This document shows positions 1-5,833 of a DNA stretch of 5,833 nucleotides, piece by piece. Position 1 is the first letter of the stretch, and every line of letters begins with the position of its first letter. The stretch spans positions 1 to 5,833 of the forward strand of contig DNTA01000033.1 in NCBI GenBank assembly GCA_003500135.1, in the 5' to 3' direction. Origin of the DNA: Cytophagales bacterium. GTDB lineage: Bacteria > Bacteroidota > Bacteroidia > Cytophagales > Cyclobacteriaceae. The notes beneath the pieces are model-generated. The model searched no databases, had not been told where the DNA came from, and saw nothing but the letters and a program-made list of their open reading frames with translations. The translations under genes and the position numbers were made by a program.

Positions 1-1370
1 TCGCCCAGCCAGCTACCCCTAAAAATATTTACCCGGCCATTATCGACCATTTCCTGATGTACGGGAGCAGGATTGCTTTCTATTTTGACATCCACACCTA
101 TTTGCGACCATTGCTTCTGAACGTATTCCATGATCTCCTTGTACTGCTGCGAAGTATATAAAGTGATCGGTGGGATCTTTTTACCTCCCGGGCCAAAACC
201 CGATTCGATTAAAAGGGCCTCTGCCTTCGCCCGATCGAAGCCGTAACCCTCCACGTCGTCCTGATCCCAGGCAACTAATGGTGGTGGTACAACTCCTTTA
301 TCAGCCGGAATACCAAGGTTGTTCAATAGAAATTTGACCAGTTCTTCCTTATTGATCGCATAGTTCAGCGCCATCCTGAATTTATTGTTCAAAAACGGAT
401 GGTTTTTATTGTCATACAATTCAGGATCAACCACAATGCCGATATATTCGGTATTGAGATAAGGTAATTTCTGGACCTTGAACTGTCCTACAAATTCATC
501 CCTGATTTCTCCGTCTTTTTTAAGCAGCTGATCAGCAAAAGTAGCCTGTATACCCGACATAAAGTCCAGTTTTTGCTGTTGGAAAGCCAGGAACTCCTGG
601 TGCTTATCCGGAATAAAAGATACCTGGACAGCATCGAGGTACGGCAGTCGGTTACCATCCCTGTCGTATTTCCAATAGTTGTCATTTTTTACCAACGTAA
701 GACTATTGCCTTCGTCCCATGATTTAAACCTAAATGGTCCTGAGCCAACAGGATTTGCCCTAAAATCTTCGCCATATTTAATCACTGCTTCCCGGGGCAC
801 AATGTAGGTATAGGGCATTGCCAAAATATCGAGGAAAGGCCCGAAAGGTTTGGACAACTTGATCACTACTGTAGTCAGGTCGGGTGCAGTGATCCACTCG
901 GGATCAATTTCACCGTTAGACGCCTTTTTGGCTTTATCCAGAAACACCCACGCTCCGGTACTTTGCGTAGCGGGATCAAGTAATCTTTTAAAACTATAAA
1001 CTACGTCCTTAGAGGTAAGCTCCCTGCCCCGGCCATTGGGAAAACAAGGGTCATCGTGAAAATACACCCCTCTCTTAATTTTTATTTTATATTCGAGGCC
1101 ATCGGCAGATACATCCGCAGCAGCTGCCAGGTTTGGTATGGGGTTCAGGTCTTTGCTCAATTCAAATAAGCCGCTGAATATCTGCGTGGTGGCCCAGGTA
1201 TTGGCCTGATTACGTGCGAAAGCCGGATCAAGAGAGCTCAGGCCGTCGGCCTGATTGTAATAAAATATTTTTTGTTCATTTTGGGCGGTTTCTGCAGATT
1301 CCTGCTTTTTTGAGCCACAGGCATAAAAAATAAAGATAATGAGTAAACCGCTGAAAAATTGTCTGCTCAT
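1..1370 (-). CDS. Peptide/nickel-type ABC transporter substrate-binding lipoprotein (SBP_bac_5), C-terminus cut by window edge
   Basis: I translated this minus-strand frame from ATG at 1370-1368 to the left edge: 456 complete codons, no stop and no frameshift. Residues 1-18 form a lipoprotein signal, a hydrophobic stretch ending in the lipobox FYAC with Cys18 as the acylation site. The solute-binding fold follows. Family-typical segments include YFHDDP near 120, NYWKYDRDGNRLPYLDAV near 230-250, a segment reading FRMALNYAINKEEL near 330-345, RAKAEALLIESGFGPGG near 380-395, and IGVDVKIE then FRGSWLG at the window edge. In this family the last is normally followed by DYPDP and a further 70-100 residues, so the gene probably continues to the left. 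Such proteins bind oligopeptides or similar solutes outside the inner membrane and deliver them to an ABC permease, but no permease or ATPase gene is visible here. The exact ligand cannot be read from sequence. It is divergent from parA and not part of that operon. No Shine-Dalgarno precedes the start. Confidence 0.93.
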   Translation of the reverse strand, partial: MSRQFFSGLLIIFIFYACGSKKQESAETAQNEQKIFYYNQADGLSSLDPAFARNQANTWATTQIFSGLFELSKDLNPIPNLAAAADVSADGLEYKIKIKRGVYFHDDPCFPNGRGRELTSKDVVYSFKRLLDPATQSTGAWVFLDKAKKASNGEIDPEWITAPDLTTVVIKLSKPFGPFLDILAMPYTYIVPREAVIKYGEDFRANPVGSGPFRFKSWDEGNSLTLVKNDNYWKYDRDGNRLPYLDAVQVSFIPDKHQEFLAFQQQKLDFMSGIQATFADQLLKKDGEIRDEFVGQFKVQKLPYLNTEYIGIVVDPELYDNKNHPFLNNKFRMALNYAINKEELVKFLLNNLGIPADKGVVPPPLVAWDQDDVEGYGFDRAKAEALLIESGFGPGGKKIPPITLYTSQQYKEIMEYVQKQWSQIGVDVKIESNPAPVHQEMVDNGRVNIFRGSWLG

Positions 1371-1399
1371 AGTGCTATTCAATTATTGCTGAAAAAATA

Positions 1400-1407
1400 T
1401 ATCTTTG
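1400..1407 (+). promoter_or_regulatory. Possible distal -7 box (TATCTTTG) pointing toward parA
   Basis: TATCTTTG matches the Bacteroidota -7 consensus TAnnTTTG at every fixed position. No TTTG -33 element is seen at the usual 17-23 base distance upstream. If used, the transcript would begin near 1412 and carry a leader of roughly 230 bases ahead of parA. It also lies within the likely leader of the divergent lipoprotein gene. Confidence 0.25.
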
Positions 1408-1430
1408 CGACTGCGATTTGATGAACTATT

Positions 1431-1461
1431 AAATATTATAGAAAAAATTAAATAACACAAA
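1431..1461 (-). promoter_or_regulatory. Candidate promoter for the substrate-binding lipoprotein gene
   Basis: On the minus strand, TTTG (1461-1458) is followed after 17 bases by TATAATATTT (1440-1431). The second element can be read as a TATAAT-like box or, shifted two bases with a 19-base spacer, as a weak match to the Bacteroidota -7 box TAnnTTTG. Transcription would begin near 1425, leaving a leader of about 55 bases before the ATG at 1370. The region is very AT-rich, so a chance match is quite possible. Confidence 0.35.
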
Positions 1462-1519
1462 CCACAACCCAAGTACCGAAAGTTACGCTTTTTTCCGGAT
1501 TTAATTACTTTTCAACCCC

Positions 1520-1527
1520 TAACTTTG
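1520..1527 (+). promoter_or_regulatory. Likely -7 box (TAACTTTG) of the parA-lepB operon promoter
   Basis: TAACTTTG is a full match to the Bacteroidota primary-sigma -7 consensus TAnnTTTG and lies 112 bases before the parA ATG. A start of transcription around 1531-1535 would be expected. The -33 element is weak: only a T-run followed by CC (1489-1496) sits in the right area, with no true TTTG. It is the best-placed promoter candidate for the five-gene unit. Confidence 0.5.
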
Positions 1528-1537
1528 TAATGGTATT

Positions 1538-1633
1538 ATGACTGAGTCAAATAGGTTAAGGCTGATTTTTTTATTAGATTTCCGGCTCGAAAAAAGTGAA
1601 GCACAACAAAACATAAATACGATAACAACTTAA
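1538..1633 (+). CDS. Possible 31-codon small ORF / leader ORF upstream of parA
   Basis: ATG at 1538 opens a 31-codon frame ending at TAA 1631-1633. The peptide begins MTESNRLRLIF and ends INTITT. It lies in the same frame as parA and stops 6 bases before the parA ATG. If the -7 box at 1520-1527 is used, this ATG would sit only a few bases from the transcript start, making it nearly leaderless. The peptide has no signal sequence, no membrane helix and no family I recognise. A stop-free run of this length in AT-rich DNA can easily arise by chance, and no ribosome site supports it. It may be nothing, a regulatory leader, or a small protein; I favour chance. Confidence 0.2.
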   Translation: MTESNRLRLIFLLDFRLEKSEAQQNINTITT

Positions 1634-1639
1634 CGCAAT

Positions 1640-2413
1640 ATGGGCAAAATTATAGCGATTGCAAATCAAAAAGGAGGTGTAGGTAAAACCACTACCGGTA
1701 TAAACCTTGGGGCAAGTTTAGCAGCACTGGAATTTAAAACACTGATTGTTGATGCCGATCCACAGGCTAATTCTACCAGTGGTGTGGGACAAAACCCTAA
1801 AGAGGTAAGAAATAGCATTTACGAATGCATGGTAGATGATGTGGATGCCGGTGATTGTATAATTGAAACCGATATTGATTACCTTTACCTGCTGCCGTCC
1901 CATATCAATCTTGTGGGTGCCGAAGTAGAAATGGTGAATATCGAGAAGCGCGAAGAAAAAATGAGAGAAGCGCTAAAGCCCATTCAAAATGATTACGACT
2001 TTATAATAATTGACTGCTCACCTTCACTCGGCCTTATCACGGTAAATGCCCTTACTGCCGCCGATAGTGTGATAGTACCTGTACAATGTGAATACTTTGC
2101 ACTGGAAGGCCTGGGCAAATTGCTTAATACAATCAAAATTATTCAATCGAGGCTCAATACAAATCTCGAAATTGAAGGCATACTGCTTACGATGTACGAT
2201 GTGAGGCTTAACCTATCCAACCAGGTGGTTGAAGAAGTAAAAGCACACTTTCAACACATGGTATTTGAAACGTTAATTCCCAGAAATATTAAGCTCAGCG
2301 AATCACCTAGCTTCGGGCTGCCAGCTATCGCGCACGATGCCGAAAGCAAGGGGGCAATAAGCTATCTGAACCTGGCCAGGGAGATCATTGATAAAAATAA
2401 TATGGGTAAATAA
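1640..2413 (+). CDS. parA: Chromosome partitioning ATPase ParA (Soj/MinD superfamily)
   Basis: This is a deviant-Walker ATPase that binds DNA nonspecifically as an ATP dimer and works with ParB to separate newly replicated origins. Visible motifs are the deviant Walker A KGGVGKTT (11-18, signature Lys11 and catalytic Lys16), Walker A' VDADPQAN (37-44), Walker B FIIID (121-125), VPVQCEYFALEG (147-158) and RNIKLSESPSFG (215-226). Arg189 (DVRLNLSN) and Arg215 lie in segments that in Soj-type proteins contain DNA-binding arginines; this assignment is from family knowledge. At 257 residues it has the normal length for the short, chromosomal ParA type without an N-terminal HTH. The start is fixed by MGKIIAIANQKGG, the usual beginning; the upstream frame has a stop at 1631. 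No Shine-Dalgarno is present. It heads the operon, and its TAA abuts the parB ATG directly. One small variation is DCSPSLG where many homologues have DCPPSLG. Confidence 0.97.
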   Translation: MGKIIAIANQKGGVGKTTTGINLGASLAALEFKTLIVDADPQANSTSGVGQNPKEVRNSIYECMVDDVDAGDCIIETDIDYLYLLPSHINLVGAEVEMVNIEKREEKMREALKPIQNDYDFIIIDCSPSLGLITVNALTAADSVIVPVQCEYFALEGLGKLLNTIKIIQSRLNTNLEIEGILLTMYDVRLNLSNQVVEEVKAHFQHMVFETLIPRNIKLSESPSFGLPAIAHDAESKGAISYLNLAREIIDKNNMGK

Positions 2414-3316
2414 ATGGCTGACAGTAAAAAACCGAAAAGAAAAGCATTGGGGAGAGGCCTGGGAGCGTTACTTGAAGATAGTAACTCCGGCCAGCGTGGG
2501 GAAGATCGCATCAACAGTGATGTCAACGTAGTCGGTTCTATTAATGAAATCCATGTAAATGACATAGAAACCAACCCATACCAGCCCAGAACTGAATTTG
2601 ATAAGGAGGCGCTTGATGAGTTGGCTGTTTCGATTAAAATTCAGGGCATCATTCAGCCCATTACAGTCAGAAAGCTTGGCAACAACAAATACCAATTGAT
2701 ATCCGGTGAAAGGAGATTACAAGCTTCCAAACTGGCCGGATTGGAAAATGTGCCGGCATATGTGCGTGTGGCTGACGACCAGCAGATGCTGGAAATGGCG
2801 CTAATAGAAAATATTCAACGCGAAAACCTCAATGCCATCGAAATAGCCCTGAGCTATCAACGGCTGATCACCGATTGTAACCTGAAGCAGGAAGAGCTCG
2901 GTGATCGCGTGGGTAAAAAGCGTACTACGGTAAACAATTACATGCGTTTATTAAAGCTCCCACCGGATATTCAGGCAGGTATTCGCGACAAGAAAATCTC
3001 CATGGGGCACGCAAGGGCGCTGATCACAATCGAAAATGTTGACACACAATTAAGCATTTACCACAAAATAATAAAAGAAGACCTAAGTGTCAGAAAGGTT
3101 GAGGATTTGGTGAGGAACTGGCAGGATAAACCTTTAAAAGACAAGGATAAGAAAACTGAAGTGCCATATGAAATAAAGCAGGTTCAGGATAAGCTTTCCT
3201 CTCATTTTGGTACCAGGGTACAGGTCAAGCATGGTAAAAATAATAAGGGTGAAATAAAGATCCCTTATTTGTCCAACGACGATCTCACACGTATACTTGA
3301 AATCCTCGAGTTGTAA
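2414..3316 (+). CDS. parB: Chromosome partitioning protein ParB (Spo0J/Noc-type CTPase clamp)
   Basis: ParB binds parS sites near the origin, uses CTP to close into a sliding clamp that spreads along DNA, stimulates ParA and recruits condensin. The domain order is complete in 300 residues. The N-terminal basic segment with LGRGLGALL (12-20) is the typical ParA-contacting motif. The CTP-binding domain contains NPYQPR (54-59), GIIQPITVR (78-86), GERR (98-101) and ENIQREN (132-138). The helix-turn-helix parS reader lies around 157-182 (KQEELGDRVGKKRTTVNNY). After a charged linker (about 235-250), the C-terminal dimerisation domain occupies roughly 252-300. All nucleotide-binding motifs are intact, so an active CTPase is expected. 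The start directly follows the parA stop with no gap, indicating translational coupling. The stop overlaps the next ATG by one base. I found no parS palindrome in the window. Confidence 0.97.
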   Translation: MADSKKPKRKALGRGLGALLEDSNSGQRGEDRINSDVNVVGSINEIHVNDIETNPYQPRTEFDKEALDELAVSIKIQGIIQPITVRKLGNNKYQLISGERRLQASKLAGLENVPAYVRVADDQQMLEMALIENIQRENLNAIEIALSYQRLITDCNLKQEELGDRVGKKRTTVNNYMRLLKLPPDIQAGIRDKKISMGHARALITIENVDTQLSIYHKIIKEDLSVRKVEDLVRNWQDKPLKDKDKKTEVPYEIKQVQDKLSSHFGTRVQVKHGKNNKGEIKIPYLSNDDLTRILEILEL

Positions 3317-3942
3317 TGAAGCTTGTTTACTCTTTTACATTTGCGTTTTTATTATTGCTCTCCTGTGACGCCCAAGTACAGGAAAGTGATACCGCACGTT
3401 TACAAAGAGAATCAAAAGCGGGGTTTCAGGAACCAGGAATAGTTGGTACATATGCCGAAGACACCGTGGTGGTCCAGACCAACCCCAATGAAAAAGACCC
3501 GGACCGGGCAGCCATTCTTTCAGCAGTTGTACCCGGCCTCGGCCAGGTGTACAATAATAAGCCCTGGAAACTACCCATCATCTATGGGACCGGAATAACT
3601 TTAGCCTATTTTCTCAAATTTAATAATGACATCTACATAGAGTCGAGGAATGCCCTGCTCGCAATCAAAGATGAAGACGACAGAACGCAGAACCCCATTG
3701 ATTTTCTGGATGAATCGGACCATGTACGACGGGCGGAATTTTTCAGAAAGAATCGTGACCTGCTTATCGTTACTAGTGTTGCCTTTTATTTTTTGCAAAT
3801 TGTAGAAGCCTATGTAGATGCACACCTCGATCAGTTTATTATAGAAGAAAACCTCACTTTTCGAATATTGCCGGGAATTCAACAAACTCCGGGCATGCAA
3901 AATGCGTATGGTCTAAGGCTGACATTAAACTTTAATAAATGA
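3316..3942 (+). CDS. DUF5683 family envelope protein of unknown function
   Basis: The function is unknown. Residues 1-16 are a hydrophobic signal. LLSC with Cys17 could be a lipobox, but signal peptidase I cleavage after DA (18-19), leaving a mature N-terminal Gln, is as plausible. A low-complexity linker follows to about 60. The conserved core opens with DPDRAAILSAVVPGLGQVYNN (61-81); the PGLGQxYN segment with KPWKLPIIY (82-90) is the family hallmark as I know it. A hydrophobic stretch covers about 86-100 and a second about 149-164, the latter leading into EAYVDAHLDQF (164-174). The C-terminus (180-208) ends in alternating residues typical of a beta strand and a final aromatic-containing segment. 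A membrane-attached envelope protein is the most likely reading. It starts inside the parB stop (TAATG) and ends inside the dapB start (ATGA), so its translation is tightly tied to both. At 208 residues it fits the family's usual size. Confidence 0.85.
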   Translation: MKLVYSFTFAFLLLLSCDAQVQESDTARLQRESKAGFQEPGIVGTYAEDTVVVQTNPNEKDPDRAAILSAVVPGLGQVYNNKPWKLPIIYGTGITLAYFLKFNNDIYIESRNALLAIKDEDDRTQNPIDFLDESDHVRRAEFFRKNRDLLIVTSVAFYFLQIVEAYVDAHLDQFIIEENLTFRILPGIQQTPGMQNAYGLRLTLNFNK

Positions 3943-4667
3943 ATATACTAATACTCGGATACGGTAAAATGGGAAAGGCTATTGAGGAAATAGCCGTGGA
4001 TCGTGGACACGAAATAAAGCACAAAATAAATATTAATAATACCAATGCTTTGAAGTTCATTGACCCGGAGGAAATTGATGTGGCGATTGAGTTTTCCCAA
4101 CCTGATGCTGCCTTTAGCAATATTTCCTATTGCCTGGAACGTAACATACCTATCGTTTCGGGTACAACCGGATGGCTTGACCGAAAAGAAGAGGTGGAAA
4201 AGTTATGTCAAGAAAAAAACGGCACCTTCTTCTATGCCTCCAACTTCAGCCTGGGGGTTAACCTGTTTTTTAAGCTCAATGAATTACTGGCCAAAATGAT
4301 TCGTGGCCACAAGGATTACGATCCCGATATTACCGAAATCCATCATACTGAAAAAAAAGATGCCCCGAGCGGAACAGCCATTACTTTGGCAGAGGGGATC
4401 ATTGCCGGAAATGATGTATTTAAAAGGTGGGTACTGAAAGAAAACCCAGATACTGATGTTGCCGCTCACCAAATCCCGATTACTTCAATCAGGGAAAATA
4501 GTGTTCCTGGCAAGCACATTGTGAAATACCAATCAGATATAGACGATATCGAGATCAAACACACAGCGCACAGCCGCGATGGTTTTGCACTTGGCGCTGT
4601 ATTGGTGTCTGAATGGATAAAAGGCAAAAAAGGAGTATTCAACATGAATGATTTCATGAATTTTTAA
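3939..4667 (+). CDS. dapB: 4-hydroxy-tetrahydrodipicolinate reductase
   Basis: DapB reduces 4-hydroxy-tetrahydrodipicolinate with NAD(P)H to tetrahydrodipicolinate in the cytoplasm, leading to diaminopimelate for peptidoglycan and to lysine. The N-terminal Rossmann domain opens with GYGKMG (7-12). VSGTTGW (73-79) and NFSLGVN (102-108) mark the hinge and active-site approach. The catalytic signature HHTEKKDAPSGTA spans 135-147; His135 and Lys139 align with the catalytic His and Lys of the family, and PSGT binds the substrate carboxylates. SIRENSVPGKH (183-193) and HTAHSRDGFALGA (208-220) complete the C-terminal tetramerisation/substrate domain. At 242 residues it is shorter than the E. coli enzyme (273), as is usual in Bacteroidota. 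The ATG lies in the ATGA overlap with the DUF5683 stop; no Shine-Dalgarno is seen. The third position of the IREG-like motif carries Asn instead of the common Gly, probably a tolerated variant. NADH or NADPH preference cannot be decided from sequence alone. Confidence 0.96.
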   Translation: MNILILGYGKMGKAIEEIAVDRGHEIKHKININNTNALKFIDPEEIDVAIEFSQPDAAFSNISYCLERNIPIVSGTTGWLDRKEEVEKLCQEKNGTFFYASNFSLGVNLFFKLNELLAKMIRGHKDYDPDITEIHHTEKKDAPSGTAITLAEGIIAGNDVFKRWVLKENPDTDVAAHQIPITSIRENSVPGKHIVKYQSDIDDIEIKHTAHSRDGFALGAVLVSEWIKGKKGVFNMNDFMNF

Positions 4668-4694
4668 AATATTGTTCAACGAAGTAAAAAGATC

Positions 4695-5798
4695 GTGGCT
4701 AATAAGTTTTTAAACCTTTTTAAAAAGAAAGAAAAGAAAGTAAAAAAGAGCCCCCTGAGAGAGTGGACTGACGCCATAATTTTTGCAGTTATCGCAGCAA
4801 CCCTCATCAGATGGCTGTTTTTGGAAGCATACACAATTCCGACACAGTCGATGGAAAAATCGCTCCTGGTTGGTGATTTTCTATTTGTAAGCAAGGCACA
4901 CTATGGTGCGCGAACACCAAAAACACCTCTGCAGGTGCCCTTGACACATCAAAAAATCTGGTTGACTGATATACCGTCTTACCTGGATTGGATACAACTA
5001 CCACAGTACCGCTTGCCCGGATTTTCTGACATAGAACGAAATGATGTGGTAGTCTTTAACTGGCCAACAGATTTTGACTATCCTGTAGACCTGAAAACGA
5101 ACTATATAAAAAGGTGCGTAGGTGTTCCGGGCGATGAGTTGAAAATAGTCAACGGCCAGGTATATATCAACGGTCAAAAGGGAGTGAACCCTCCCGAAAT
5201 GCAATTCCAGTATTATTTGCAGACCAACCAACAAATAAATGAGCGCGTTTTTAAAAAGTATGGCATAAATCGTGATGTCAGGGCGGCCAATGGTGGTTAC
5301 TTTATCCATACCACCCCTGAAACAGCTGAAGAACTTAAAAAATTAAGCTTTATAATTGATGTCGTTTCGCTTAAAAGAAAGCCAAGCGATTTTAACCCGG
5401 AGATATATCCCAAATCCGACCTTTTTCAATGGAACCAGGATAATTTCGGGCCGTTGAAGGTACCGGCAGAAGGAGAAACTATCGAGTTGACGACTGATAA
5501 CGTGGCCAAATATGGCTTTGTTATTGAGAATTACGAAGGGTTTGACGATGGTGAAGTAGTGATTGAGAATAATCAAATTAAAATCAATGGTGTGGCAATT
5601 GACGAATACACCTTCAATCAGAATTACTACTTTATGATGGGCGACAACCGTCACAATTCCCTCGATTCCAGATTTTGGGGTTTTGTGCCTGAAGATCATA
5701 TTGTAGGTAAAGCGCTATTCATCTGGTTATCGCTGGATGCCAATGGTGGTTTTACTGACTATGTGAGATGGAGCCGTCTATTTAATGGGATTGAATAA
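4695..5798 (+). CDS. lepB: Signal peptidase I (family S26), long Bacteroidota form
   Basis: LepB cleaves signal peptides from proteins exported across the inner membrane, acting from the periplasmic face. A basic cytoplasmic N-terminus (1-20) is followed by one transmembrane helix (about 26-43). The catalytic nucleophile is Ser52 in PTQSMEKSLLVGD (49-61). The general base is Lys139 in NYIKRCVGVPGD (136-147). The last conserved box is GDNRHNSLDSRFWGFVPEDHIVGKA (316-340). Long insertions lie between Ser and Lys (about 66-118) and between Lys and the GDNR box (about 160-310), making 367 residues against 324 in E. coli LepB. The start is GTG at 4695: the next in-frame ATG is Met53, after the membrane helix and the catalytic Ser, and the only other upstream possibility is an ATT at 4671. 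The gap from dapB is 27 bases and the two genes share a frame separated by the dapB TAA. It is the last gene of the unit. Confidence 0.96.
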   Translation: MANKFLNLFKKKEKKVKKSPLREWTDAIIFAVIAATLIRWLFLEAYTIPTQSMEKSLLVGDFLFVSKAHYGARTPKTPLQVPLTHQKIWLTDIPSYLDWIQLPQYRLPGFSDIERNDVVVFNWPTDFDYPVDLKTNYIKRCVGVPGDELKIVNGQVYINGQKGVNPPEMQFQYYLQTNQQINERVFKKYGINRDVRAANGGYFIHTTPETAEELKKLSFIIDVVSLKRKPSDFNPEIYPKSDLFQWNQDNFGPLKVPAEGETIELTTDNVAKYGFVIENYEGFDDGEVVIENNQIKINGVAIDEYTFNQNYYFMMGDNRHNSLDSRFWGFVPEDHIVGKALFIWLSLDANGGFTDYVRWSRLFNGIE

Positions 5799-5804
5799 AA
5801 CATA

Positions 5805-5833
5805 CCCGCCACTGGCGGGGTTTTTTTTTTTTT
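5805..5833 (+). terminator. Strong intrinsic terminator after lepB
   Basis: A perfect six-base GC-only stem, CCCGCC (5805-5810) with GGCGGG (5814-5819), closes a three-base loop ACT. One extra G and then 13 T residues (5821-5833) follow, running to the window edge. It begins 6 bases after the lepB stop and so ends the parA-lepB transcript. The AAAA at 5797-5800 upstream of the stem could allow some function in the opposite direction too, but no gene there is visible. Confidence 0.93.

Noticed and set aside
251..261. Sequence containing CCACGT, resembling the centre of a parS site
   Set aside because: It lacks the dyad symmetry of the GTTTCACGTGAAAC-type palindrome. I saw no convincing parS elsewhere in the window; sites may lie at the origin, outside it.
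488..685. 65-codon open frame on the minus strand
   Set aside because: It lies in a different frame inside the substrate-binding lipoprotein gene, which reads through without interruption.
1492..1585. Direct repeat of TTTCCGG at 1492-1498 and 1579-1585
   Set aside because: Two copies of a 7-base word 87 bases apart in AT-rich DNA are expected by chance and have no symmetry suggesting an operator.
1671..1679. AAGGAGGTG, a perfect Shine-Dalgarno-like sequence
   Set aside because: It encodes the KGGV part of the ParA Walker A motif and no start codon with an open frame follows at a suitable distance.
3601..3900. 99-codon open frame on the minus strand
   Set aside because: It is antisense to the DUF5683 core and its hydrophobic look mirrors the coding strand; a shadow frame.
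4998..5309. 103-codon open frame on the minus strand
   Set aside because: It is antisense to lepB across the Lys139 region and has no recognisable motif; a shadow frame.
5343..5699. 118-codon open frame on the minus strand
   Set aside because: It is wholly antisense to the 3' half of lepB, whose catalytic boxes are clear, and its translation resembles no protein family; a shadow frame.
1..5833. Search by eye for CRISPR arrays, tRNA genes, insertion sequence ends, attachment sites and defence genes
   Set aside because: No regularly spaced repeats, no cloverleaf-like sequences, no terminal inverted repeats and no such proteins were seen; all coding space is taken by housekeeping families.

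Overview
This window looks like an ordinary chromosomal stretch from a member of the Bacteroidota, probably a Cytophagia-type organism. Four things point there: a DUF5683 protein, a family largely confined to this phylum; long-form signal peptidase I and short-form DapB with Bacteroidota-like motifs; gene starts preceded by A-rich sequence with no Shine-Dalgarno; and TAnnTTTG promoter boxes, the phylum's characteristic -7 element. There is no sign of a phage, transposon, CRISPR array or recent transfer. The placement comes from motif recognition, not a database search.

Layout. From the left edge to 1370, minus strand, lies most of a lipoprotein solute-binding protein of the peptide/nickel (SBP_bac_5) family; its C-terminus lies outside the window. 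A 269-base divergent intergenic region (1371-1639) follows, with candidate promoters in both directions and a possible 31-codon small ORF ending 6 bases before parA. From 1640 to 5798, plus strand, five genes are packed head to tail: parA, parB, a DUF5683 protein, dapB and lepB. The first four junctions are 0-base abutment, 1-base overlap, 4-base overlap and a 27-base gap. A strong intrinsic terminator at 5805-5833 closes the unit at the window's right edge.

How the genes work together. ParA and ParB form the chromosome partitioning system: ParB is a CTP-dependent clamp loaded at parS sites and ParA an ATPase that moves the ParB complex over the nucleoid. DapB makes tetrahydrodipicolinate, the precursor of diaminopimelate for peptidoglycan and of lysine. 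LepB cleaves signal peptides of exported proteins at the inner membrane. DUF5683 is an envelope protein of unknown function. Read together, the unit joins chromosome segregation with wall precursor synthesis and protein export, a growth-linked housekeeping set. The overlaps suggest translational coupling and co-transcription; a shared mechanism is not shown.

I did not find a clearly new biological system here. The points most worth a second look are the DUF5683 protein locked between parB and dapB, the small ORF in front of parA, and the two long insertions in signal peptidase I.
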